Source of the DNA: Cupriavidus campinensis
GTDB lineage: Bacteria > Pseudomonadota > Gammaproteobacteria > Burkholderiales > Burkholderiaceae
Length of the DNA stretch: 64,000 nucleotides
Direction of reading: 5' to 3'
NCBI RefSeq assembly: GCF_905397395.1
Contig: NZ_CAJPVH010000023.1
Coordinates: 1 to 64,000, forward strand
The notes below the pieces were generated by a model. That model was given only the letters and a program-made list of their open reading frames with translations. It was not told the origin of the DNA and did no database searches. This document shows positions 15,881 to 24,170 of the stretch, in pieces; within the stretch, counting starts at the first letter, position 1, and each line of letters starts with the position of its first letter. Position numbers and translations under genes: made by a program.

Positions 15881-16555
15881 ATGAGGCCAGTAGATTGGGC
15901 GTTCATTTGTGCGGGAGCCAATGTGGACGCCAGAGAGATTGCCCGGGAGATTGATGGAGACGCGAGCCTAGCGTCGGAATTTCGAAACCTGATGGATCGC
16001 AGGCTCGGTATTGGCGGCGCATCAGGCCGGGATACAGAAGCGATCGTGCGCCTGCTCGGGCTCGAAGAGACAATGCGTCGTATTGAGTCTCGCCGTGCAA
16101 CGCTCGGTTTCGACGGCAAACGGCTAACGTGGGCCGAAGATGGCTTACGTCTCGCATGGCATGCGGCGTCTGGCAAGCCGGGCTTCACAGGCAAGGAACA
16201 TCAGACAAGGGCGGATGTGGGGCCCATTCCAGAAGGCCGTTACGTTGCAAGACAGGAGCGTCTGCAACGATGGGAGAACTATCCCTGGTCCGACCGTCGA
16301 CGATGCATAGTTCGAACGCTTGGCATCGTGAAGTACAGCGGAACGTGGCCGGGCTGTGTCATGTCCTGGGGAAAGCGCCGCGTATGGCTAGACCCGCTCC
16401 CAGGCACTCCCACACATGGACGCGGCGGCTTTTCGATCCACGGCGGCTGGTGGCGAGGATCGGCGGGCTGTATCGACCTGACGTCCGACATGCCATCCTT
16501 CGTCGACGCCTTCCTCAAGTATGGAAAAGACATAGATGTCGTGGTCCGCTACTGA
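15881..16555 (+). CDS. Tlde1-type (DUF2778) L,D-transpeptidase-fold protein, putative secreted antibacterial toxin
   Basis: This is a 224-residue protein. Residues 77-224 show the Tlde1/DUF2778 pattern: LGFDGKRLTW, SGKPGF near 98-102, VGPIPEGRY near 113-121, then GRGGFSIHGG with His187 and GSAGCIDL with Cys197. His and Cys are the expected catalytic pair of this YkuD-like fold. Salmonella Tlde1 is a type VI effector that cuts and exchanges D-amino acids in peptidoglycan stems in the target periplasm. Residues 1-75 are a non-hydrophobic domain without signal peptide, so export would need a secretion system. A stop codon lies just upstream, so the N-terminus is complete. Two membrane protein genes overlap or abut its end. 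Local GC is lower than in the neighbours. Family call is by motif; function is inference. Confidence 0.72.
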   Translation: MRPVDWAFICAGANVDAREIAREIDGDASLASEFRNLMDRRLGIGGASGRDTEAIVRLLGLEETMRRIESRRATLGFDGKRLTWAEDGLRLAWHAASGKPGFTGKEHQTRADVGPIPEGRYVARQERLQRWENYPWSDRRRCIVRTLGIVKYSGTWPGCVMSWGKRRVWLDPLPGTPTHGRGGFSIHGGWWRGSAGCIDLTSDMPSFVDAFLKYGKDIDVVVRY

Positions 16556-16853
16556 ACGCGCTTGTCGCATTGGCTGGTCAGCTCTGCTCGCCTTCTTTCT
16601 CACCGGCATGCTGCTCGATGTGCTGACCGTAGCCGGAATACTTCACCCCGACGAGTACAACGGACCGCCAATCTGGCAGATCCAAGGGTTCCTCAACATT
16701 CGAGCGTATGCCGAGTCAAGCGGCGAGCAGATTTTCCTGCTCCTGTTCGCGCTGGCCGGGCTCTGGATAACGCAGCGCCGGCGCTGGCTCAACTGGGCAT
16801 GGAGCATGCCTCTGTTGTCCAACCTTGTCCTGCATGCCTACATCTACCCTTGA
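16536..16853 (+). CDS. Small membrane protein, candidate immunity protein 1
   Basis: This 105-residue protein has three hydrophobic segments at about residues 14-35, 63-77 and 84-103. By the positive-inside rule (ERACR before helix 1, TQRRR after helix 2) the 27-residue loop HPDEYNGPP...YAESSG faces the periplasm, where a peptidoglycan-attacking toxin would act. Its start codon lies inside the toxin gene (20-base overlap), implying translational coupling. Its neighbour at 16855 is a paralogue: both share MxWSxxERAxR at the start and AGLWIxQRxxWLNWAW near the end. I recognise no characterised family. A cognate immunity role is inferred from position and topology only. Confidence 0.6.
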   Translation: MSWSATERACRIGWSALLAFFLTGMLLDVLTVAGILHPDEYNGPPIWQIQGFLNIRAYAESSGEQIFLLLFALAGLWITQRRRWLNWAWSMPLLSNLVLHAYIYP

Positions 16854-16854
16854 C

Positions 16855-17211
16855 ATGCCTTGGTCGAACATCGAACGTGCATTGCGGATGGCGTGGACAG
16901 GGCTGCTGCTGTGCCACCTGCTCGCCCTTGCCATCCAGTTCCTCCTGGCTGCCGCCAATCTCAACGAAGACGCCGGGATCGGCTATCCCACATACAGTCC
17001 AGTCTGGGAAGCCGAGCGCTTTCAAAGCCCGGAAGCGTATTTCTATCGGCGAGGCGTGACGGCTGGGTATTGGCTGTTTTCGATAGCCGGTCTCTGGATC
17101 CGGCAGCGCTCCCCATGGCTCAACTGGGCCTGGACACTACCCTGGCTGGGCGCAACCGCGATTGGCTGGTTCACGGGGGACTGGCCGGTCTGGACGCCCA
17201 TGGACTACTAA
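16855..17211 (+). CDS. Small membrane protein, candidate immunity protein 2 (paralogue of preceding gene)
   Basis: This 118-residue protein begins one base after the stop of its paralogue, at MPWSNIERALRM. The frame is open 10 codons further upstream, but that would overlap the preceding gene, and the paralogue alignment fixes this start. It has the same three-helix plan: helix 1 near 13-35, a roughly 35-residue predicted periplasmic loop rich in Tyr and Pro, helix 2 near 71-80, then IRQRSPWLNWAW and helix 3, with a short acidic tail. Helices are better conserved between the two copies than the loop, as expected if the loop recognises different toxin variants. No ribosome binding site is seen, so coupling to the upstream stop is likely. 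Confidence 0.6.
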   Translation: MPWSNIERALRMAWTGLLLCHLLALAIQFLLAAANLNEDAGIGYPTYSPVWEAERFQSPEAYFYRRGVTAGYWLFSIAGLWIRQRSPWLNWAWTLPWLGATAIGWFTGDWPVWTPMDY

Positions 17212-17241
17212 TCAGGCAAGAAAACGCGCTGCAATTGCCCC

Positions 17242-17955
17242 TCAAACCTCCAGCCATTCCTTCCTCACCTGCCCGTTCGCCTTCAGCTCGGTCGGCGTGC
17301 CCTCGAAGACGATGTGGCCGTGGCCCATGACGTACACCCGCTGGGAGATGTCCAGCGCAATCGCCAGTTTCTGCTCGATCAGCAGCACTGACACGCCGCG
17401 CTCCTTCAGCGTCTTCAGGAAGTCGCCGACCAGCGCCACGATCATGGGCGCCAGTCCTTCGGTGGGTTCGTCGATCAGGATCAGGTCGGGGTCGCCCATC
17501 AGGGTGCGGCACAGGGTCAGCATCTGCTGCTCGCCGCCCGAGAGCACGCCGGCTGACGTGTTCTCGCGCTCCTTCAGCCTCGGGAACATTTGATACATAT
17601 CGTTCACCGACCAGCGCGGCGACGACTGGCGCGGGTTGCGCTTCTCGCCCAGCAGCAGGTTCTGGCGCACGGTCAGGCTTGGGAAGATGTCGCGGTTCTC
17701 CGGCACGTAGCCGATGCCCGCATGGGCGATCTCGAAGGTGCGGCGGCCAAGGATTTCCTCGTCGCGGAAGCGCACCGACCCCTCGGCCTTGACCATGCCG
17801 AGGATCGCCTTGGCCATGGTCGAGCGCCCCACCCCGTTGCGGCCGAGCAGCGCCACGATCTCGCCCTCGTCGATATGGGCATCCACGCCGTGCAGGATGT
17901 GGCTCTTGCCGTAGTAGGCGTGCAGCCCGGTAACGTCCAGCATGCGCTTGGCCAT
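17242..17955 (-). CDS. livF: ABC transporter ATP-binding protein, LivF type (Walker A Lys replaced by Arg)
   Basis: This 237-residue ATPase of the branched-chain amino-acid/amide importer family shows the signature LSGGEQQMLTLCR, Walker B LILIDEPTEGLAP and LLIEQK with the switch region. The Walker A loop reads GRNGVGRST: the normally invariant Lys is Arg44. I re-read the bases at 17815-17850 and the codon is CGC. The rest of the protein is intact and its partner LivG has a normal loop, so the heterodimer may keep one full ATP site. It overlaps livG by one base (TGATG), so the two are translated together. It faces the candidate immunity genes tail to tail. Confidence 0.88.
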   Translation of the reverse strand: MAKRMLDVTGLHAYYGKSHILHGVDAHIDEGEIVALLGRNGVGRSTMAKAILGMVKAEGSVRFRDEEILGRRTFEIAHAGIGYVPENRDIFPSLTVRQNLLLGEKRNPRQSSPRWSVNDMYQMFPRLKERENTSAGVLSGGEQQMLTLCRTLMGDPDLILIDEPTEGLAPMIVALVGDFLKTLKERGVSVLLIEQKLAIALDISQRVYVMGHGHIVFEGTPTELKANGQVRKEWLEV

Positions 17956-18752
17956 CAGTGCGCTCCTTCCGGCACGGGTTCGTCGAGGCTCGTGCCCAGG
18001 TAGGCTTCCTTGACCTTGCGGTTGTTGCGGATGGCCTCGGGCGTGTCCGTGGCGATGACTTCGCCGTAGACCAGCACCGAGATCCGGTCCGCCAGGCCGA
18101 AGACCACGCTCATGTCGTGCTCCACCATCACCAGCGTCTTGCCGACCGTGACCTTGCGGATCAGCTCCACCGCGTGGTCCGATTCCGACCGGCTCATGCC
18201 GGCGGTAGGCTCGTCCAGCAGGATCACCTCGGCGCCGCCCGCGATGGTGATGCCGATCTCCAGCGCGCGCTGCTCCGCATAGGTCAGCAGCCCGGCCTGC
18301 GAGTGGCGCCGATGCTGCATGCCGATCAGCTCCAGCACCTCCTCGGCCCGCTCACGCGCATCGCGCAACTCGGACAGCCGGTGCCAGAACGAATACTTGT
18401 AGCCGAGCGACCACAGCACCGCGCAGCGCAGATTCTCGAACACCGACAGCCGGTGGAAGATATTGGTGATCTGGAAGCTGCGCGACAGCCCCATCCGGTT
18501 GATCTCGAACGGACGCAGCCCGCTGATGGGCTGGCCATTGAGCCTGACCGTGCCCGAGCTGGGCGCGAACCGCCCCGAGATCAGGTTGAAGGTGGTGGAC
18601 TTGCCCGCCCCGTTCGGCCCGATCATCGCGTGGCGCTCGCCGCGTCCGATAGCCAGCGTCACGCCACGGATGATCTCGGTCTGGCCGAACTTCTTGCGCA
18701 CGTCGATAAGTTCCAGCGCGGGCGTGCCCCCGCCTGCCATGGCCGCCGTCAT
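17955..18752 (-). CDS. livG: ABC transporter ATP-binding protein, LivG type
   Basis: This 265-residue ATPase has Walker A GPNGAGKST, the HAAT-family insertion with FQITNIFHRLSVFEN, a degenerate signature region LLTYAEQRALEIG in place of LSGGQ, and Walker B VILLDEPTAGMS. It is the second nucleotide-binding subunit of the five-part importer. The open frame continues 23 codons upstream, but the ATG at 18752 forms a 4-base ATGA overlap with the stop of livM, the usual coupling in liv operons, so it is preferred. The degenerate signature YAEQ is normal for LivG. Confidence 0.9.
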   Translation of the reverse strand: MTAAMAGGGTPALELIDVRKKFGQTEIIRGVTLAIGRGERHAMIGPNGAGKSTTFNLISGRFAPSSGTVRLNGQPISGLRPFEINRMGLSRSFQITNIFHRLSVFENLRCAVLWSLGYKYSFWHRLSELRDARERAEEVLELIGMQHRRHSQAGLLTYAEQRALEIGITIAGGAEVILLDEPTAGMSRSESDHAVELIRKVTVGKTLVMVEHDMSVVFGLADRISVLVYGEVIATDTPEAIRNNRKVKEAYLGTSLDEPVPEGAH

Positions 18753-20062
18753 GCCTGACCTCCGAATTCCGCCTGGATCTTGTCGAGTTCGGCGCGCACA
18801 CGGCCCGCCGCCCAGCGCCACGCCACGTAGCCCACGGCCCAGAGCGCCGCGGCGACGATCCAGGGTGCTACCGTGCCCGCGTCGAAGGCCACGCCGAACA
18901 GCCGCATCGCGGTGCCGTTGGCGCTATCCACCTGCACCTTGTAGACCAGTTCCACGGTCAGGATCAGTGCCGCCAGCAGCACCAGCCCGGCCAAGGCCGC
19001 CTGCCCGTAGCTGGGCAGCATCCGCCCGAGGCGCTTCTTCGCCAGCAGCGGCACCTGCATCAGCAGCAGGCTGGCGATGCCGCCCGGCACGAACATCACC
19101 ATCATCACGAAGAACAGGCCGAGGTAGAGCAGCCAGGCCTTGGTCAGGTCCGACAGCGCCACCGCGAACAGCACGAAGACCACGGCACCGATCACCGGGC
19201 CGAAGAACACCCCCGCGCCACCGATGAAGGCGGCCAGCAGCACGCCGCCCGAGCGCACCGCGCTGACGTTCTCGGCGGACACGATCTCGAAGTTGATGGC
19301 CGACAAGGCCCCGGCGATGCCCGCGAAAAATGCCGAAAGAATCACAACCAGGAATCGCACCCGCTGGGTGTTATAGCCAATGAATTCCACGCGCTCGGGG
19401 TTGTCGCGCACGGCGTTGGCGATGCGCCCGAGCGGGGTCTGGGTCCAGGCGTACATCGCCGCCATGGAGGCCAGGCACCAGAGGGCAATCAGGTAGTAGA
19501 CCTGCCGGCCCGGGCCGAAGGTGATGCCCAGGAAGGGGTCGCCAACCACCCGGTTCGTGGAAATGCCGCCCTCGCCGCCGAAGAAGTCCGGGAACATCAG
19601 CGAGCTGGCGAACACCATCTCGCCGATGCCCATGGTGATCATGGCGAAGGTCGTGCCGGATTTCTTGGTCGTTACGTAGCCGAACAGCACGCCGAAGAAC
19701 GCGCCGGCCAGCCCGCCCACCAGCGGCAGCATCGACACCGGCAGCCAGACCTTGCCGGCGCCGATCATGTTCAGCACGTGCACGGCGATGAACGCCCCGA
19801 GGCCCGCATAGACCGCATGGCCGAAGGACAGCATGCCGGTCTGCCCGAGCAGCATGTTGTACGACAACGCGAAGATGATCATGATGCCCATCTGGGACAT
19901 CAGCGTCACGGCGAAGCCGCCCGTGAAGATCATCGGCATCACCAGCATCAGCAGCGCGGTGGCGCCCCAGATAATCCAGCGGGCCAGGTTGAGCGGGCGG
20001 TAGCGCATGGTGCGGCCGGTCACTACCGCGTTGGGAGTCTGTTGCATGGTCGTGGTCTCCAT
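18749..20062 (-). CDS. livM: ABC transporter permease, LivM type
   Basis: This 437-residue integral membrane subunit contains the LivM core, with NMLLGQTGMLSFGHAVYAG and the cytoplasmic EAA-like loop GRIANAVRDNPERVEFIGYN that contacts the ATPases. After the usual end of the core, near residue 340, it carries about 90 more residues with two extra hydrophobic segments. The importer forms a heterodimeric pore with LivH. The start at 20062 lies three bases after livH; a second ATG five codons later has GGAG before it and is an alternative start. Substrate cannot be told from the permease. Confidence 0.88.
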   Translation of the reverse strand: METTTMQQTPNAVVTGRTMRYRPLNLARWIIWGATALLMLVMPMIFTGGFAVTLMSQMGIMIIFALSYNMLLGQTGMLSFGHAVYAGLGAFIAVHVLNMIGAGKVWLPVSMLPLVGGLAGAFFGVLFGYVTTKKSGTTFAMITMGIGEMVFASSLMFPDFFGGEGGISTNRVVGDPFLGITFGPGRQVYYLIALWCLASMAAMYAWTQTPLGRIANAVRDNPERVEFIGYNTQRVRFLVVILSAFFAGIAGALSAINFEIVSAENVSAVRSGGVLLAAFIGGAGVFFGPVIGAVVFVLFAVALSDLTKAWLLYLGLFFVMMVMFVPGGIASLLLMQVPLLAKKRLGRMLPSYGQAALAGLVLLAALILTVELVYKVQVDSANGTAMRLFGVAFDAGTVAPWIVAAALWAVGYVAWRWAAGRVRAELDKIQAEFGGQA

Positions 20063-20065
20063 CGC

Positions 20066-21013
20066 TCAGCTCTCCCGGGTGCCCATGAGCCCGCGTGGGC
20101 GGAAAATCAGCATCACCACCAGCAGCAGGTACGGCAGCACCGGCGCCACCTGGGCCACCGTGAGCTTCCAGACCGAACTCAGTGGCGTGGCGTCGCTGAC
20201 GTTGAGCCCCAGCGCGCCGAACAGGCCGGCCAGCGAGGCGTCGATCGTCACCGCGAAGGTTTGCAGCACGCCAATCAGGATCGAGGCGATGAACGCCCCC
20301 ACCAGCGACCCCATGCCCCCCACCACGGCCACCACGAAGACGATGGAGCCTACCGCCGCCGCCATCGACGGCTCGGTCACGAAGGCATTGCCGCCGATCA
20401 CCCCTGCCAGCCCCGCCAGCGCGGCGCCGCCGCCGAAGACCATCATGAACACGCGCGGCACGTTGTGGCCGAGGGCCTCGACCATCTCCGGGTGCGTCAG
20501 TGCGGCCTGGATCACCAGCCCGATGCGGGTGCGGGTCAGCACGAGGTAGATCGCCACCAGCATGCCCAGCGACACCAGCATCATGAACGCCCGGTAGGTG
20601 GGGAAGGACGAGGTGAACACGGTGAACAGCGGCCCGTCCAGCTCCGGCGGTACCCGGTACGGCACGGCGGCCAGCCCCCAGACCAGCTTCACGCCCTCCT
20701 CGATCAGGTAGGCCAGGCCGAAGGTGAATAGCAATTCGGCCACGTGACCGAACTTGTGCACGGTGCGCAGCCCGAAGCGCTCGACCAGCGCGCCGGCCCC
20801 GGCCACCAGCAGCGGGGCCAGGATCAGCGCCGGCCAGAAGCCGATCTTGCTGGCGATGGTGTAGGCAAAGTAGGCGCCCAGCATATAGAAGCTGGCATGC
20901 GCGAAATTGAGCACGCCCATCATGCTGAAGATGAGCGTGAGCCCCGATGACAGCATGAACAGCAGCAGCCCATAGCTGATGCCGTTCAATAGCGAAATGA
21001 CGAAAAATTCCAC
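20066..21013 (-). CDS. livH: ABC transporter permease, LivH type
   Basis: This 315-residue permease has about eight hydrophobic segments and the LivH features ISYGLLLFMLSSGLTLIFSMMGVLNFAHA at the N-terminus and the loop RTRIGLVIQAALTHPEMVEALG, which docks the ATPases. It pairs with LivM three bases downstream. A GC-rich hairpin (21069-21105) lies between it and the binding-protein gene, and would be expected to lower expression of the membrane parts relative to livK. Confidence 0.9.
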   Translation of the reverse strand: MEFFVISLLNGISYGLLLFMLSSGLTLIFSMMGVLNFAHASFYMLGAYFAYTIASKIGFWPALILAPLLVAGAGALVERFGLRTVHKFGHVAELLFTFGLAYLIEEGVKLVWGLAAVPYRVPPELDGPLFTVFTSSFPTYRAFMMLVSLGMLVAIYLVLTRTRIGLVIQAALTHPEMVEALGHNVPRVFMMVFGGGAALAGLAGVIGGNAFVTEPSMAAAVGSIVFVVAVVGGMGSLVGAFIASILIGVLQTFAVTIDASLAGLFGALGLNVSDATPLSSVWKLTVAQVAPVLPYLLLVVMLIFRPRGLMGTRES

Positions 21014-21068
21014 GGCGGGTCCTTCGGTGGGACGTGTGGCGCCCAGCGCAAAAGCGTGATTGTCCGCC

Positions 21069-21105
21069 GATCCGGGGCAGACGGAAACCCGTCCCGCCCC
21101 GGATC
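21069..21105 (-). other. GC-rich hairpin between livK and livH
   Basis: Perfect 10-base arms GATCCGGGGC and GCCCCGGATC enclose a second small stem GACGG/CCGTC. There is no T-run, so it is more likely an mRNA-processing or stability element than a full terminator. Such elements often let a binding-protein mRNA outlast the rest of its operon. Confidence 0.55.
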
Positions 21106-21130
21106 GCTCAGATGCCGGTGGCGCGCCGGA

Positions 21131-22381
21131 TCAGCCCGGGCGCTTCATCTGGCAGGAGGTGGGCTGGGCGGCGACAAACTGGTCGAGCTGCGCATCCGTC
21201 TTCCAGCCATAGCCGGTGTTCTCGGCGTCGTACTTCACTTCCTTGCCGTCCACCTTGGTCCACGTGGCCACCACGAGCGACTGTTGCGCCTGGTGGTCGG
21301 TGTTACGCATCTCGACGGTGCCGTTCATGCTTTCCACCTTGAGGCCCTCGAGCGCCTGGGCCACCTTCACCGGATCGGTGGAGTTGGCCTTCTTCATCGC
21401 CTGGCTCAGCATGGCGATGCCCGTGTACGACGCCATCACGTAGAAATCGTCGTTGTACTTCTTTTTGAAGCCCTCGATGATGTCCGAGCCCTTGAACCCC
21501 TTGTTGTTCGGGTTGTAGTAGCCCACGTACTTGACGCGCTCGGCGCCGGCAGCGCCCATCGCCGTTGCCACGCCCGTGGTGCCGGCGTAGTAGGTGTAGT
21601 AGTTCGTGGTCAGCCCGGCGTCCTTGCCGGCCTTGATCAGCAGGGCCAGGTCGCTGCCCCAGTTGCCGGTGATGACCGTATCGGCGCCCGAAGCCTTGAT
21701 CTTGGCCGCATACGGCGCGAAGTCCTTGACCTGCGCCAGCGGGTGCAGGTCCTCGCCCACGATCTGGATGTCCGGACGCTTGCGCTTCAGGTAGTCCTTG
21801 GCGGCGCGCGCCACCTGGTGCCCGAACGAGTAGTTCTGGTTGATCAGGTAGACCTTCTTGACGTTCTGATCCTTGGCCAGGAACGTGGTCAGGGCCTCCA
21901 TCTTCATGTCGGAGTTGGCGTCCAGCCGGAAGTGCCAGTAATTGCACTTGCTGTTGGTCATGTCCGGGTCCACCGCCGCGTAGTTCAGGTAGACGATTTC
22001 CTTGCCCGGATTGCGTTCGTTGTGCTTGGCCACCGCGTCTTCGAGCGCCAGCCCCACCGAGGAGCCGTTGCCCTGCACGATATAGCGGATGTTCTGGTCC
22101 ACGGCCTGCTTGAGGATGGTCAGGCTTTCCTGCGGCGACAGCTTGTTGTCAAACCCCACCACCTCGAACTTGTGCGCGCCGGCCCAGTTCTTCTGGTTGG
22201 CCACCTCCGCCACGTACTGCCAGCTCTTGAGCTGGTTCTGCCCCACCGGGGCCATCAGCCCAGACAGCGGATCGATGAAGGCAATCTTCACCGTATCCGC
22301 CGCCGCCATGCCCGAAACCAGCGTGGAACCCAGTGCCGCAAATACCGCCACACCAGCCACCAGCGGACGCATCTTCGTCAT
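21131..22381 (-). CDS. livK: ABC transporter substrate-binding protein, LivK type
   Basis: This 416-residue periplasmic binding protein has a clear signal peptide (MTKMRPLVAGVAVFAALG, then an AAA-type cleavage site before DTVKIAF). The mature part begins KIAFIDPLSGLMAPVG, the family-typical first strand. The start is the ATG at 22381, because AAGGAGAC lies just before it; the GTG five codons earlier would include this ribosome binding site. The protein delivers its ligand to LivHMGF. Being encoded 123 bases behind an acyl-CoA ligase gene, it may bind a carboxylic acid or aromatic acid rather than leucine. That is inference. Confidence 0.9.
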   Translation of the reverse strand: MTKMRPLVAGVAVFAALGSTLVSGMAAADTVKIAFIDPLSGLMAPVGQNQLKSWQYVAEVANQKNWAGAHKFEVVGFDNKLSPQESLTILKQAVDQNIRYIVQGNGSSVGLALEDAVAKHNERNPGKEIVYLNYAAVDPDMTNSKCNYWHFRLDANSDMKMEALTTFLAKDQNVKKVYLINQNYSFGHQVARAAKDYLKRKRPDIQIVGEDLHPLAQVKDFAPYAAKIKASGADTVITGNWGSDLALLIKAGKDAGLTTNYYTYYAGTTGVATAMGAAGAERVKYVGYYNPNNKGFKGSDIIEGFKKKYNDDFYVMASYTGIAMLSQAMKKANSTDPVKVAQALEGLKVESMNGTVEMRNTDHQAQQSLVVATWTKVDGKEVKYDAENTGYGWKTDAQLDQFVAAQPTSCQMKRPG

Positions 22382-22504
22382 ACCTGTCTCCTTCACTCTC
22401 GTTATCGAATGGCGATTGGAACCGCCGCGGGCGGGGTTGCCGCCTGCCTGTTGCTGCCTGTTATGGATCGGAATTGCACCCGGCCCCGGTCTACGCCGGC
22501 TGGC

Positions 22505-24130
22505 TCAGGCGGTTGGCAGCTTGTAATCCTTGAACTGGTCGCGCAGCTTGAGCTTCTGCATCTTGCCGGTGGCCGTCAGCGGAATCTCGGTGACGAATGC
22601 CACGTCGTCCGGAATCCACCACTTGGCCACCTTGCCCTCGAAGAAGGCCAGCAGTTCCTCGCGCGTGACGTCCATGCCGGGCCGCCTGACCACCACCAGC
22701 AGCGGGCGCTCGTCCCATTTGGGGTGAAAGGCGGAGATGCACGCGGCCATATGCACCGCCGGGTGGGCGGCGGCCACGTTCTCGATGTCGATGGACGAAA
22801 TCCACTCGCCGCCGGACTTGATCACGTCCTTGCTGCGGTCCGTGATCTGCATATAGCCTTCCTCGTCGATGGTCGCCACGTCCCCGGTGGGGAACCAGCC
22901 ATCGACCAGCGGCGTGTTGTCGTTGCGGAAGTAGGTGGAAATCACCCACGGACCGCGCACATACAGGTCGCCGAAGGCCTTGCCGTCCCACGGCAGCTCG
23001 GCGCCTTCGCCATCGACGATCTTCATGTCGACGCCATAGATCACCCGGCCCTGCTTCTCCAGGATCTTGTGGCGCGCGTCCTCGGGGAGGTCTTCGTGGC
23101 GGGCCAGCAGCTTGCACGAGGTGCCCAGCGGCGACATCTCGGTCATGCCCCAGGCGTGGATCACCTCCACGTCCAGCGCCTCCAGCGCGCGGATCATGGC
23201 CGGCGGCGCCGCCGAACCGCCGATCACGGTGCGGCGGAAAGTCGAGAATTTCAGATTATTCGCATTGACATGCTGGAGCAAACCCAGCCAGACCGTCGGC
23301 ACGCCAGCGGAAAAGGTCACCTTTTCCTGCTCGAACAGTTCGTAGAGCGAGGCGCCGTCCAGCTTGGCCCCCGGCAGCACCAGCTTGGCGCCGACCAGCG
23401 GCACCGAGTACGGCAGACCCCAGGCGTTGACGTGGAACATCGGCACGACCGGCAGGATCACGTCCCGCGCGGAGCAGCCGAGTGCGTCGGGCAGCGCCGA
23501 TGCGTACGAGTGCAGCACCGTGGACCGGTGCGAGTACAGCGCGCCCTTCGGATTGCCGGTGGTACCCGAGGTGTAGCAAAGGCTGGAGGCCAGGTTTTCG
23601 TCGAATTCCGGCCAGGCGTAGTCGCCATCCTGCGCGTCGATCAGGTCCTCGTAGCAGAGCAGCGGCACCTTGGCGTCGGCCGGCATGTGGGCGCGGTCGG
23701 TCATCATCACCCAGCCCTTTACGTTCGGGCAATGCGGGGCCACGCCTTCCACCAGCGGCAGGAAGGTGGCGTCGAAGAACACGTAGCGGTCTTCGGCGTG
23801 ATTGACGATATAGGCGATCTGTTCCGGGAACAGCCGGGGATTGATGGTGTGGCAGACGGCGCCCATGCCGGAGACGCCGTAGTAGATCTCCAGGTGGCGA
23901 TAGCCGTTCCACGCCAGCGTGCCGACTCGTTCACCCTGCTGCACGCCCAGCGCGCCGAGCGCCTGGGCCACCTTGCGGGCCCGCAGCTCGCAGTCGCGGT
24001 AGGTGTAGCGGTGGAGGTCGCCCTCGGTCCGCCGCGAGACGATTTCTGTGCTGGCGTAATACCGCGCAGCGTGCTTGATGATGGAGGAAATGAGCAGCGG
24101 CGCGCTCATCATTTGACCCATCAATGCCAT
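22505..24130 (-). CDS. Fatty-acyl/aryl-CoA ligase (AMP-binding, AlkK/DmdB-like)
   Basis: This is a 541-residue adenylate-forming ligase. Motifs in order are [16 protein letters not shown] (P-loop), [27 protein letters not shown] with the ribose-binding Asp, [16 protein letters not shown] at the hinge, and [13 protein letters not shown] with the catalytic Lys. It converts a free carboxylic acid, ATP and CoA to acyl-CoA. The sequence style is that of medium-chain ligases such as AlkK and of DmdB. The start is ATG 24130 behind GGAGACA, not the further-upstream frame opening. It heads the operon with livKHMGF, and a copy of the putative fatty-acid operator lies 41 bases upstream. Import plus activation of an acid is the likely joint task. 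Confidence 0.9.
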   Translation of the reverse strand: MALMGQMMSAPLLISSIIKHAARYYASTEIVSRRTEGDLHRYTYRDCELRARKVAQALGALGVQQGERVGTLAWNGYRHLEIYYGVSGMGAVCHTINPRLFPEQIAYIVNHAEDRYVFFDATFLPLVEGVAPHCPNVKGWVMMTDRAHMPADAKVPLLCYEDLIDAQDGDYAWPEFDENLASSLCYTSGTTGNPKGALYSHRSTVLHSYASALPDALGCSARDVILPVVPMFHVNAWGLPYSVPLVGAKLVLPGAKLDGASLYELFEQEKVTFSAGVPTVWLGLLQHVNANNLKFSTFRRTVIGGSAAPPAMIRALEALDVEVIHAWGMTEMSPLGTSCKLLARHEDLPEDARHKILEKQGRVIYGVDMKIVDGEGAELPWDGKAFGDLYVRGPWVISTYFRNDNTPLVDGWFPTGDVATIDEEGYMQITDRSKDVIKSGGEWISSIDIENVAAAHPAVHMAACISAFHPKWDERPLLVVVRRPGMDVTREELLAFFEGKVAKWWIPDDVAFVTEIPLTATGKMQKLKLRDQFKDYKLPTA

Positions 24131-24170
24131 GGAATGTCTCCAGTCTTGTCGTGGTCGGCCTGAGAAAAAC

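Noticed and set aside
21056..24163. Plus-strand open frame of 1035 codons
   Set aside because: It is antisense to livK and the acyl-CoA ligase; a composition artefact.
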